Assembly (NCBI RefSeq): GCF_907164915.1
Contig: NC_061865.1
Location: 55,758,587 to 55,822,586 of the forward strand
Source of the DNA: Impatiens glandulifera
Taxonomy: Eukaryota > Streptophyta > Magnoliopsida > Ericales > Balsaminaceae
DNA length: 64,000 bases
Direction: 5' to 3'
Under the pieces are notes generated by a model, which searched no databases, was not told the origin of the DNA, and was given only the letters and a program-made list of their open reading frames with translations. The number at the start of each line of letters is the position of its first letter. Position 1 is the stretch's first letter. The position numbers and the translations under genes are program-made. Positions 11,925 through 23,941 of the stretch are shown here, one piece after another.

Positions 11925-14900
11925 TTTTTAATGTCTTATAACACTATTCGACACTAAAACCTAGCATGATTATTCTATATCATCGAGTCGTTAATATTGG
12001 TCGTCAGTCGTCACGGTCTTGTCGTCAAGTCAGTGTTATAGATGATTAAGCAACAATGACTCACTATTAATTTACCAATCTTGGACCGGAACTCCCACAA
12101 GTATGATCAAACATCTCGTTTATCTGAGAGCAGACCGTCTACTACTGTTTTCTACTACTGTTTTCTGTTTTCTCTCTGTTTCCTATGTTCTCTCACAGGG
12201 AAGGGGTAAAATCTTTTTACGATTTTACCCCTCTACTGTAAAGGGGAGCAGGGAGATTCGATAGCAGAGGATCTCAGGTACATTTATCTATACCTTTGCA
12301 AATAACAATGTCCCTTAAAAGTGTCCCTTCAATTGTATACTCATGAGCCAACATATACCAAATCAACGTTTTATGAATGTATAGAAGGGTTAGGTATAAA
12401 TAATACAACCGTCCATTTGCTTTAATTGACTAAAGAGTATTTATATTAATTAACATATAAACCAGAAACAATAAGAAAATGAGTTGACCTTTGTTAGTAA
12501 TTTTACCCAATGGGAACTTAACAATTGATCAATAATTGAATGGATATTATTAATAATATCAATTAGGGATTGAATTAATACTAAATCTAAGCTATTTGTG
12601 TAAGAAAAAAATATCATCAAGTTTGTAGTGTGGGCTTAGCTGTCAAAAGTCTCATTAACATGTTGATCTTATCAATTCAAGACTTATGATAATGAATTTG
12701 ACAATTAAAAAATCTAATGTTTTTTTGGTTGAAAATTGTATATGTATATTAAAATAAATCGTTTAAATAATTAGAATACAACCACGTTACCCAATATGTT
12801 ATTAAGCTTGTAGGTACTCGTGAAAAATTATTACTCCCTCACCGACTTTACCCTTTTACTGAAATGATTATCAGAAAACGTCATAATAATATCATTATAA
12901 AAGATACGTATCGGGCAATACGATCATCGAAGGTTCGATGATTTCTCTACAACCAGATAGTTTACTAGAAAATAAGTATGATGATAACCTAAATATATAT
13001 TTATCATATTAATCGTATCAATCCAAATTTCATAACAACTATAAAAAATAACTCGGACATCACCTATTGAATCTCATTAATACTGCACAAAAAACTTTAG
13101 ATAATAGTCACCCACCGATAATACAAAAGTAAGTGAATTACCAATTCAACTCACTTGTGACACATACGATAACAACTTAGCATAATCCAACATTTTTCAT
13201 TCATATATCATTCGTAAGAATTCCACCGTGAATAATGTTTTAATTTATTAAAAAATGAGATCTTCGGTGATCTTTGATTCCCAAAGTTTATCCCAACAAA
13301 AATAATATGGAATCATATTAGCGAACAAATTGTAGAAATGCCATAATTAGTTGTTACAAATTCACCCATTTGTTGGAGTATACTTTGAGGCTGAACAATA
13401 TAGATTGTCTTAGAGTTAATCATCGTTAATCATGAAGAGAAAACTTTATATTTTTTAAGGAAATATATAAAATCCTATAAGAAAATGTCAATTTTAATAT
13501 AATGTAATTCATAACTCACTAGTTAGTTCAAATGACAAGAATCGGTGTTTAAGAAATTAAATGTTAAAGGTTAAAATAAAGTGAAAAAACACATAAAAAT
13601 CAAAAGGTCAAGACTATACTCTTCAATTTAAAAAACTTTTCATTTGATATAAAAATGTGGTTATTAAAATGATTTAGTTGAGATATTATAATAACATAAA
13701 AATAAAATAAATAATGGTAACATTTTAAGATGACATCAATTATTGTTTATTTGTTTCCAAACTAAATACAAATTAAAAGGATTTGACTATACATTTTAAT
13801 ACGTAACCTATCTAGGACATGAATCATGATGCAAGGATGCATGGGAGACCAACTATCATCCATTAAGAGAAGCAAACTAATTCTAAATATCTCTTATAAT
13901 TCTTCCCATTTTCTCATAAAATTCTTGTTTGGGAGATTCTTTATCTCCTCATGATCTGTACAAATATGTCTATTTAGGGTCAAGAAGGAAAACAAGATTC
14001 ACTACTAACAAGTCTAGTCTTTTTCACGTTGTAAAAGAGGACAATACCTTATGGATTTTTAAAAATTTTAAGTTTTCCCCTTAATTATACTCAAATTTAT
14101 TATAACAAAAATCAGAAAGGTCAAAATTATGTAATTATTGTTGTGAGTTGTACATTGATTGTTTTCCTGAAAATGTACATACTTAATACTGTAATTATTT
14201 TTTCTTAGGAAATGTATCAACGATTTGGTATTATCCAATAAATTTCTCCTTATTGAATGGTGTCAAAATTATATAATTGAGAAGGAATGCATATGGGTTC
14301 ATTAATCATATGTAAGAGACTAATAGTTGGGTTAGCGGTTGGGTTAGGATGCGGATTATATGCTTAACCCCTTGTGGCCACATTTTTTTTATTTATATAT
14401 TTTTTTAATGGTTGGGTTGATTTACAAATCATTAAGTTGTGGCAGAGACGATCTAGGACTGTACCAGGCTGAAGCTCAGCCCAAAAAAGTAAAATTATTA
14501 TCTACCAAGTCTATATAATTCAACATTTTAATTAAGGAATCATTTTTGGTTAGAGTATGATTAATAAAATAATTTCTACGGATGATAGATGCATGAAGAA
14601 TTGATACGTGAGAAAGTGTTATATATGTTATATATAAAGTTGTGGAGTTGGCTACTAATTTGCTTTTACATTATCATATGCTAACATATGAAAATTGCTT
14701 TGTAGTTGCATTGGGATTCATCACGTTGTCTCATGTATTCTTGCGGGTTATTGTTGGGGGCGACTAGTCTATAGAGTCCGAAGAATTAACTCGCAATGGA
14801 ACATCATTCTCAAGGTATTTTGGTGGATCATTTGATAGAATATAATGGTAGAAATACAATGTTATTCTTATGGCCCTTATTTGTTAGTAACTGTTGTTTG

Positions 14901-15884
14901 AGTGACTTGGTGGGAGAGAATGTTCGAACTAAATAAGGGTGTTGTATGTATTTTTTTTTTTCATTATTTCATTTTTCACTTTCCATGTCTTTTAGGAATA
15001 AGCAACCTCATTTTTATTATATGCTTTTGAAAACAATAATAATTCATGGGTCTGTTATTAAATGTACCTATTGAATGTATGTTTACCAAACACAAGGTAC
15101 ATGGAGGATGTGTAAGTACTAAAAATGAATGAAGAACAATCGTTGGTATACACAATTGATGTCCTATATTTTTCATGATCACATGTGGCTCCTACCATCG
15201 ATCCATTATAATTCACGTTTCTACCAAATTATTCTGGGCCCATTTTCTTTAAATTTCTTCACGACTAAAAACTTAAAATTATTTAGAAAACTATAGTAAC
15301 CACAATTATAAGAATTTTTTTTTTTTATACAAATCATCTATTAAAGAAGATAAAATATCAAATGATTTGTATTAATGTCAACGAGAAATGTGAGTATAAT
15401 GTCAAGAATAATAATGGTTTATTTTTAAGTTTTTTTGAAAATGTGTCGTGGGATATGATATGATTTTATATATATCTATCTATATATATATATATGTTTT
15501 TGATGTGCTTTATTTGGAAGGTAAACTGTACTCAAGATGACTTGGATTACTTACTAATTTTTTTTATCTGAATTGTTATGGTGGGTTATGTCTTTTTTTC
15601 TTATTTAAATTGGAAAATTATTTTATTAGATACATAATTGTAAATATAGCCACTTTTTCATAAAATATTTAGAGAAATTTTCAATGCATCATAAAAAGAC
15701 AGAAATACACTACTGTCAATATAATTCATAAAAAAATATAAAATAATATATGAATTGTACAAATGATATAAGGTGTAATATTGGGTATAAATTATATAAG
15801 TTGTGGATTGATTTGAATAATTTATAAGAAATGATATAAGTTGTATAGATTTTGTAATTACATATAATATAGTATAAGTACATG
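11925..15884. other. Intergenic, no gene seen
   Basis: About 4 kb of AT-rich sequence without a credible coding region on either strand. The open frames of 60-75 codons (such as 14976-15182 minus and 15716-15934 minus) are AT-driven and lack family resemblance. The one clear structure is a 12-bp perfect hairpin at 12202-12232. A short TA-rich microsatellite lies near 15468-15496. Confidence 0.5.
12202..12232. repeat. Perfect 12-bp hairpin
   Basis: Arms AGGGGTAAAATC (12202-12213) and GATTTTACCCCT (12221-12232) are exact reverse complements around a 7-base loop. It follows a repeated CTACTACTGTTTTCT phrase (about 12135-12168). Function unknown. Confidence 0.75.
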
Positions 15885-16502
15885 AATATCCTAAATCTCA
15901 AATGTCTTCTTTGTATGGGAAATGAGGAGATCATCGACCATCTTTTTGGGGATTGCTTATTTGCTTTCTTACTTTGGGGTAAGTTTTCATGTCAATGAGT
16001 CTCCTTAGCTTCTCAAAAGAATGGACTGATATTAAGGAAATGACAATTAACATCGAAACAAATGATAATGACTTTAGTTCAAATGTCTTCAAGTGCTTTT
16101 TTGCAAACACTTTTTATCATATTTGGATGGAGAAGAACACAAGAGCATTATCAAGGGTTTGAAACGATGTACAGTTTATTTGGAATTAAATTATCTTTGA
16201 TGGAAACTCACTAATTCGAACGAAAAGGCGAATTCCCACTTGTGAAAGAAATTTATTGATTTGTCAAAGATGGAGCATTGCATATGAGAAAATCACTATT
16301 ACTTATGATTTCAAAACGCTCTAAGCTTTATTGTTTATGTCATTCACTTTTATTCTCATTTGGGTTGTTTTTATTGTTTTCAGCTTGTTGGTTCATTCTT
16401 TTTTTGGCAAAATTTTGTTCTGTCTGATTCCTAAACTCTTGTAATCTTTTACCTTTTTCGAGTTTTTTTTTTAATGACATTATTTGATTTTAAAAAAAAA
16501 AA
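15885..16502 (+). mobile_element. 5'-truncated LINE, C-terminal zf-RVT region and poly(A)
   Basis: Read on the plus strand from about 15895, the translation contains KCLLCMGNEEIIDHLFGDC, the Cys/His pattern of the zinc-binding domain (zf-RVT type) at the C-terminus of plant L1-like reverse transcriptases. Farther on comes FYHIWMEKNTRA, also typical of that tail. The frame is interrupted by several stops. It ends with an A-rich tail (about 16490-16502), consistent with target-primed insertion of a 5'-truncated copy. The reverse transcriptase and endonuclease are missing. No target-site duplication was identified. Confidence 0.65.
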
Positions 16503-16675
16503 TGTAGTGTAGAGATAAAAAAGACAATTTTATCTTTTTAATTAATTAAAGTAATATAATTTGAAATTATTAATATTTTCTTAATTTATTTATTTATCGT
16601 GCTTGTAAATATTCGAGATGAACGATTAATTCCCAACCGATCCTACCGAATAAATTATATGTTACAAATTTATAC

Positions 16676-16678
<3 letters not shown>

Positions 16679-16724
<46 letters not shown>
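16679..16724. repeat. (AT)n microsatellite
   Basis: An uninterrupted AT dinucleotide tract of about 46 bp. Open frames across it translate as Ile-Tyr repeats and are not genes. Confidence 0.95.
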
Positions 16725-16726
<2 letters not shown>

Positions 16727-17259
16727 CATTGGAATATATATACTTGTATCAATGATGAAAAGATACCGAATATCATTTACAAACATAATTAATATAACTT
16801 CTAATGTAATAATAATGTTATACTTTATTTTTTTCATCAATTTCATTTAAAACAATTTAAGTGTGAATCGAACCCGTCACATTTAATTCTTTAAAAATTA
16901 TTTTTGTCGAAATACCAACCTACCAACATGCCACTCACTTCAAATTAAGGTGTTTTAAGTGAACATCTATGTTATAATCATTATCCTCCTACCAAACCCA
17001 ACCTGAATTTTGCACAAAAACGTTGGGACACAAACCATTATATCAATCCATACAAAAAATCATTTTAATTGTTTAATATTAATATTGGGTATTTTTATAT
17101 TGTCCATAAAACTAGGATTTCATTTTTAATTAGGTAATTTGAGATTGAGACACGTTTCAATTATGCCAAATGGATAAAAGAATCCAATGGTCCAATAATC
17201 GTTCAACAAACAAATAGTACTTAGGAACCCTACCAATAAATGAGAACTCAACCAATTTT

Positions 17260-17500
17260 GTGAACAAAAATTAATGAATCCAAGAAATCCATTGGGTCCA
17301 AGAACCCATTAAATAACTATTTCTTACCAAGAATGAAGAATCCCTTCCAAATCAAAATTCATTTTGTGGACAATTAAGTAACCCAAAATACTAAGTATGA
17401 CCCTTTTAAATACCAAACACACATTTAATATATATATTTTAAAATGGTTCATAAAATATTAAAAAATGGAATATATATTTTAAAGTGGTTTATGAACACA

Positions 17501-17592
<92 letters not shown>

Positions 17593-18900
17593 GTGGTTCA
17601 TAAAATATTATAAAATGGAATTTCTTTAAACACAACCAAATAAAACATGAAATCATAAAAATTAAAAATAAATTCAAATACATTAATGACAATATTAAAG
17701 AGAGAAAAACAAATACCGTAAGTCCGAGAAAAAAAGACATGCATGAAGGTCTTGAAGAAGAACAATATACTCACCTAACCAATTCCACGAACGAATCTCA
17801 AACAATGTTGTAATAATGACGTTATGAATTATACGCATCGATCAAATACATTCATTCAAAATACACAAAATACATATTTTGAGAATACATATTTTGAGTA
17901 GATAAATATATAAGTAGTATTTGAAAGAGTTAATGTGAAAATTAATATTTCAAAAATATCATTTTGAGTTTTAGATTGAGTTAGAGATTCAAAATTAAAT
18001 AACATATCTTAAAAAAATCAAGTTCAAGTAAAATATACACCTTATAGTTATGGGACAATGTTTAAGCCCAATATATAAGTAAAATCTTAAATTTTGATAT
18101 TTCTAAAGCCCATCTATTAATATAATAAAAGAAAAAGAAGTGTTCCTATTATGATGAATTGTAATTGTTTTGAGAATATGTACTCATCACTATTCTTAAT
18201 TTAGGGAATTAAATATATATAACTTTTTGGATTCACATATAAAAAAATTAACATCTTTAACAAAAACTAATTAATATCATGAAACATCACATAATAATTT
18301 GAACTCTTCCAACATAATTATTTTTTATTTTTATTTTAGTTGCGGACTATTTGATTAGACATGAATAGAGTATTTTAATAGCAAGAATCATACTTCTCAA
18401 TTAATTATTTATGACTTACAATTTACATATTTACTCAAACATATTATTATGGTATCTAGCTGACCTTTTTATTTTTTTTTGTTTCTTTTTATTTGATTTA
18501 GTGTATTTTTTTTAATTTAGTTGTAAACAATTCCTCTTAAACAAACATATACTAATCTATCATGTGTAATCGCGGTGCAAATATAACGAGATATATATTA
18601 AATAAAAATGTTTAAAAATCAAGTTAAATATGCATTAAAAAATTATCAGCTCATCAAAATAAATAAGAATGACATATTTTACTAATTTAACCTCTAATTT
18701 TGATTTAGTATAATATAAATTAAAATATGGAGTTATATTACTAATGAATTAGATTCTGGTAAGGAATGGTTGTAAATTTTCAAAAAATATGATTAGTATA
18801 AATTATATATTTTTTTAATGAATGGTCATCAATTTTTTAAGATTGTTAATATATATAATAAAAGATTAGATAAACATTTGAAATACTTAGTTGTGTACCA
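17260..18900. other. Spacer segment shared with 35110-36400
   Basis: No gene. The sequence from about 17270 (AATGAATCCAAGAAATC...) is clearly homologous to the stretch beginning near 35120, including AACTATTTCTTAC(C/T)AAGAATG and GGACAATTAAGTAACCC. Similarity continues through the AAAAATTAAAAT and ACACCTTAT stretches to the phrase near 18300-18370 about a hexanucleotide TTGATT. A long (AT)n tract at 17504-17588 is flanked by duplicated phrases with GTGGTTCATAAAATATTA. This is a spacer of the tandemly duplicated AKT-RLP block. Confidence 0.65.
17504..17588. repeat. (AT)n microsatellite
   Basis: An AT dinucleotide tract of about 85 bp, flanked on both sides by related copies of a GGTT(C/T)AT(A/G)AA phrase, so a local duplication accompanied the expansion. 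Confidence 0.95.
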
Positions 18901-19500
18901 AGTCATGAAAATTTTGTCTTCCTTGGAAGACTTGACTACAAAATAAGTCTATGTGGACTCCACACAAGTATGGTAACATTTTATCTTGTACATTATTTTA
19001 AAAATTGATAAATTTTTTAAGATTGATTTATTTTTCTTATTAATCAATTTATTATTGACATGACACGCAATTCACAGGATTCAACAAGTCATCGACATTT
19101 AACGATCAATGATGTAATACTCTTTGTAGTAGTGGTCCTTATATATCATATTACCAGAGATATGGTCGAAAATCAAAATTTTTGATGGACTTCTCCATAT
19201 ATGAGTTCCATTGGATCCAAAAATTTCATATATTAAGTTGTTGCATAAAAGAAATTCAATACAATACAATATCTCTCAAACAAAAACCAAGATATTTAAA
19301 GAAAGTTGGCTTGAAAAATAAAATTAGATTGTTGAAAAAGTTAAAAACTCACTTTGTATAAATACTTTCCTCCGCAATTGAAATTTGTTAAGTCGAACAC
19401 ATCAATCTTAACTAAAGTCACACATTTATAAATATATAATTTTATAGTAAAATAATTAATTTTTAAAAATCATAATTAATTATTTGTTTATTTCTATTAA
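18760..19500. other. Spacer segment shared with 26320-26900
   Basis: No gene. AATGGTCATCAATTTTTTA, AAGTCATGAAAATTTTGT, GACTCCA(C/T)A(C/T)AAGTAT and TCGAACACATC(A/C)ATCT appear in the same order at both places. The second copy lies immediately upstream of RLP copy 1. This is another part of the duplicated spacer. Confidence 0.65.
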
Positions 19501-19534
19501 CAGTGCGTCATTTAAGTAACGATAAAAACATTAA

Positions 19535-19668
19535 TATAATAAACCCACCAAAGTAGCCTAGTGGTAAGAGTATGCTTTAAGAGACCAAAATTTCATGAGT
19601 TCGATATCATATGAAAACACTTTGAATTGCAGCAGGGCATGATAAAATAAAATAACTAAATTAAAATA
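19535..19668 (+). mobile_element. tRNA-derived SINE remnant
   Basis: A pol III-type A box (TAGCCTAGTGG, 19554-19564) and B box (GAGTTCGATATC, 19597-19608) are spaced as in tRNA-derived SINEs, and an A-rich stretch follows (about 19640-19668). The homologous spacer copy at about 26835-26850 runs straight from AAAAACATAAACATA to CAATGAAAACT without this insert, giving an apparent empty site. Too diverged to assign a family. Confidence 0.5.
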
Positions 19669-20146
19669 GTCCAATAAAAACTCAATACAAATTCATTCGC
19701 TTCTAAATTTACAATAGATGTAATTTTTTACATGAGTTTATTGTCGGAGTTTCTAGAATGACATACTGATGTGTTTCTGAAATTCATTCAAATTATTTTC
19801 ATTGCAGCTCTTTCAATTCAAATCTAAACAAAAGTATAAAAATTTAGAAAGTAAAACAAAATAAGCTCTAACAAAACCTTGTAATTTTTTAACAATATTA
19901 ATGCAATTTTTTTCAAATGATCAGTATTATAAGAATTTTTTAAACATTATGAAAAATTATGAAACGAAATCATTAATACAAATTATACATTTTTTTTTAA
20001 AGAATGGTCTTAAAATTTCCAACAATAATGTTATTTATATTATAAAAAAATAGATAAACTTTTGAAAATGAGTGGAGTGAGAGTTGAGAGAGAATATCTA
20101 ATATCTATTTCAATTCTAGCCCTCGTTTTGGTAAGGAGTATAACAC

Positions 20147-20289
<143 letters not shown>

Positions 20290-20299
20290 TATAATTATA

Positions 20300-21100
20300 A
20301 TTACAGTAAAGTTTATTAACCGTTTGGTTGTATACTTTTGTAACTACAGTAATTTAATCGATAAATTTATACCTTAAACTAAGTATAAAATTGTAACAGT
20401 ATTCACCTGTTACAAACCTTTAACATTTTTTTATTCCATTATTACCCTCACATTTTTTTTCCTTTCATATTTTTTTTATCTTTCCTTTTATTTACTTATC
20501 TTCAATAAAAATAATATATTTTATTTATTTTATTTGTGATTGTGTTTTATAGTGTTATAGTATTAATTATTTATAAATATTTATATAATTATAATAATTA
20601 TAATACAATAATAATATTTATCTAAAAAATATATTTATATAATAATTATATATTATTTTTTATTATTTTCAAAATAATTAATAATACAAACTATATTATA
20701 AAAAATATATTAATTTTTATATAATTAATAATACAACCACCTAAAATAATAATTAAAAATATTTTATTTACATAGGGTAAAATAGTCTTTTACACTTTTT
20801 ATTACTTTTTTATACTACCAACCAAACATAAAATAATAAAACTTATATAATTTATACTTATTTTATACTCTCAACCAAACACTAATAACCTATATAATTT
20901 ATATATTCTAATACCTCATTACAATTTATACCTACATAACTAATACCATTTACCAAACATTTCCCTGTTGTATAGTCACACGATTGTGTTCCCAAATTTT
21001 TAATTATTTAATTAATTAATAAATATAATATATGTTTCTCTAAATTATATTAATATTGTATATATATATATATATTAATTATATTAAAGTTTATGATTAA
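20300..21100. other. Intergenic, possible remnant element with TTTGGTT/AACCAAAC words
   Basis: Starts with AACCGTTTGGTTGTATAC (about 20318) and ends with ACCAACCAAACATA, CTCAACCAAACAC and TACCAAACATT (20815-20965) in the opposite orientation, around a very AT-rich core. This resembles a degraded non-autonomous DNA transposon, but ends could not be fixed. Confidence 0.3.
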
Positions 21101-21109
21101 TTACTCTAT

Positions 21110-21850
21110 TTTATTAGGGTGTATCAATAAAAACATAAACAACTCAATTCAAATTCTTTTGCTTCTAAATTTAGAACATATGTAAATATTTATCTGAAAT
21201 TTAATAGTCAAGGCTTCAGAAAACATAAATTAAATGAAGGGTCGGAGAGGTAAATTATTTTATGATTTTATTTATTTTTTCTTTTAAAGTGTTTTTTTAA
21301 ATATATATTTTGTTGGGAGAATGTATTTTTTACTGCACTAAAATAAACTGAAAACTAAGTAATTATTTATATTTTGATTTATTATTTGTGCATTGGTAAA
21401 TGTGTTTTTTTTTAAAACTTATCTTAGTAAATTTATGTACAGTATATACAAGTAAATCTACCTAGTTTTCAGGTATTTATTTAAAAAAGATGATTATTTT
21501 GAGGTTTATAAGAGAATTTAAGTTTTTCTTAAATTTTGAAAATATCTTTGAAAAAATATGTTGTAGATCATAAATTGTCTTTTTTTTTTCCAGACTTGAC
21601 TTAAAAAGTTAAGTAATCAGTATCATACAATTTAAATTGGACCTTTAAATTTTAGTTGTTTGATTTATTAGTGGAAACTTGCATTTTTTTTAAGACTTGA
21701 CTTGCCACCCAATGTGTGGAAAATTGGTTGAAATCATAATTAGTGGTCTTCTTTCTAGGAGACTTTGACTTGAACATTTTGTTTAAAAAACATAAATAAA
21801 TTTGAACGATCAAAATTATAATTAAGAATAACATTATATTAGAATTATGA
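21110..21850. repeat. RLP-cluster spacer module, copy 1
   Basis: A segment of about 0.7-1 kb repeated in whole or part at 30815-31400, 44050-45085, 46060-46200 and 62155-63290. Shared landmarks are AAGGCTTCAGAAAA, AAACTGAAAACTAAGTA, TGTAGATCATAAATTGTCT, AATGTGTGGAAAATTGG and GAAATCATAATTAGTGG. It is non-coding and sits upstream or downstream of each RLP copy, marking the units of the duplicated cluster. Confidence 0.65.
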
Positions 21851-21946
21851 AGAAACTAATATAATAATATTATATAATATTGTTATAATATCTTACCTAT
21901 AGTATAAGTATATATTATAACTGTGTTAGTTAAATTAAAAGATTAG

Positions 21947-22096
21947 TACTCACTCCTATTATATTTGTACTCCTCAATTAGTTGCACTTATTTCTTCTTG
22001 TGCATGCCTTTATGAACATAATGTTGAATAAAGGAAATGTACCGAATTTGGAGGGGCGTTAATGTCGGAAGGATATTTGATTATTTGTACATATGC
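21947..22096. repeat. 150-bp direct repeat, left copy
   Basis: Matches 22702-22851 over 150 positions without gaps and with about six mismatches. Both begin TACTCACTCCTAT and end TTGTACATATGC. The two copies bracket the CGAGCT-rich segment exactly. Confidence 0.85.
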
Positions 22097-22701
22097 CGAG
22101 CCGAGCCGATCCGAACAGTATCATGCTCGAGCTCGGCTCGTCTAGTATATATTCGGGCTCAAGCTCGGCTCGAGCTCGTTTCAAGTTTTTACAATCGAGC
22201 TCGAGCTCGGCTCGTATAGATTTATTTGAGCTCACGAGCCGCTCGTACTCGGCTCGTTTAAAACTCGTTTAGAAAGCTCGTTTAAAAAGCTCGTTAAGAG
22301 CTCGTTTAAAGCTCGTTTATAAATTAAACGTGTTCGTGAGCTTATAAGCGAGCCTATAAACGAACATGTTACTATTTTATATTATGATTTATTATAATAT
22401 ATATTTATATATTACTATTTTTTTAAATAATTTACAAATTATATTTAAACAATATTATAATCGAACGTGTTCGTGAGCCTATAAACGAACTTGTTCGCGA
22501 GCTTATAAGCGAGCCTATAAACGAACATGTTCGTGAGCTTACGAGCCGAATATCGAGAAGTTCAAGCTCGGCTCGTTTAAATTTTCAAGCTTTTAAACGA
22601 GCTTGAGCTCGGCTCGTTAAGACTAACGAACTAGCTCGAACGAGCTTTTTGTCGAGCCGAGATTCGAATAGCTCGCGAGCAGCTCGGTTCATTTACATCC
22701 C
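22097..22701. mobile_element. CGAGCT-rich self-similar element between 150-bp direct repeats
   Basis: About 605 bp built from variations on GAGCTCGGCTCG and ATAAACGAAC(A/T)TGTTCG, far more GC-rich than its surroundings. The right end reads CATTTACATCCCTA; its reverse complement, TAGGGATGTAAATG, is the usual start of plant hAT-like elements of this vocabulary. The left end lacks that terminus and starts abruptly with CGAGCCGAGCCG directly after the left 150-bp repeat. No open reading frame of interest. It looks like a 5'-truncated non-autonomous element whose lost end was replaced by a copy of the right flank. Confidence 0.55.
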
Positions 22702-22851
22702 TACTCACTCCTATCATATTTGTACTCCTCAATAGGTTGCACTTATTTCTTCTTGTGCATGCCTTTATGAACATAACGTTGAATAAAGGAAATGTACCGA
22801 ATTTGAAGAGGCGTTAATGTCGGAAGGATATTTGATTATTTGTACATATGC
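22702..22851. repeat. 150-bp direct repeat, right copy
   Basis: Right-hand partner of 21947-22096. It begins within the last bases (TA) of the element end CCCTA and continues into unique sequence TTAAATGATTACATG, so the right copy is probably the original locus. Confidence 0.85.
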
Positions 22852-22914
22852 TTAAATGATTACATGTACAATTTATGTTTTAATATATAAAATTAATTTT
22901 TTTAGAAAATTTAT

Positions 22915-23940
22915 AATCCGATCCAACTTGATAGACTGAAATTCGCAAAAAAAAATCGAATGGATAACCGAACCGTTTTTAGAACAATAATTAAATCTTC
23001 TCATCTAACATAATAATATGACAGTGTTATTCAATATGAGTCCATATCTAGGAGTGTGCATAGGTTCGGTTGTTGGATAATTCGAGTTTTCGGTTCGAGT
23101 TCTTTGAATTTTTATTTTTTAAGCAAATTTGATAACCGAACCGATTTGAATAAATTCGAATTCGATTTATTCGAATTCGGTCGGTCGGATATTCGATTTA
23201 GACCAAATATTGAACATCACCTACCCATAAGATAAAACTTTTTTTTAAAAGAGTTAACAAAATAAATAAGTTGTTAAATAGATCTTATCTACTTAAATTA
23301 TAAAAAAATATAAACATACAAACTAAACTTAGTGACTCGACGACAATATTCGATAATTGAACGGCGAAAGTAAACAATGTTGACGACGACAATATATGAC
23401 GGTGTAGAGGTGATGACAATGGTGATATTACTAGTGAAATAGCTAGATAAGTGAAAAATTTATATATCTCTTAAAGTTATATATGAGGTGGACAACTTGA
23501 AGGTCCACAAATGCCAGGAAGATGAACGGCTAGAGAAAGAAGAAAATGAATGAGGGATTGTGGATTTACTAATTTATTGGGCTTGGTATTATAGATCTAG
23601 TAGGAGGCCCACGATAATTTAATATATAATATATAATAAATTATATAATATATAATATATAATATATAATATATAAAAAATGAATTCGGTTTTTGGTTTG
23701 GTTTTCGATTTGAAACATAACCTCGAAAACCAAACCAAAAAAACACGATCGTCGGCACGTTTGACACAATCGGCACGATTAGCACGATCGACACATTCGG
23801 AACCGTCGCAACGGTCGCGCGAAATTCGGTTGTTTGATTTGATCGTAGGTTACAAGAAGCGTGGTCGGAGTCACAATCGTCGGCACATTCGGCACGATCA
23901 GCATAATCGACACGTTCTATACCTCACAACAAAATTGTAG
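22915..23940. repeat. AACCGAAC / GGTTCGG and CGGCACGAT low-complexity patches
   Basis: No gene. Around 22915-22975 and 23049-23215 the sequence is built of AACCGAACCG and TCGAATTCGG words. The phrase TAGGAGTGTGCATAGG at 23049 resembles the start of a hAT-like self-similar element. After a TATAATATATAATA run (about 23625-23675), 23745-23920 repeats TCGGCACGAT/CGACACATTCGG. This lies directly left of the truncated copia element. Open frames here are by-products of the repeats. Confidence 0.45.
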
Positions 23941-23941
23941 G

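Noticed and set aside
16594..16776. Open frame translating as an Ile-Tyr repeat (also at 17444-17629 and 20062-20319)
   Set aside because: It is a direct translation of (AT)n microsatellites; no gene.
22037..22219. Open frame rich in Arg/Ala/Leu in the CGAGCT element
   Set aside because: By-product of the GAGCTCGGCTCG repeat; composition follows the repeat, not a protein.
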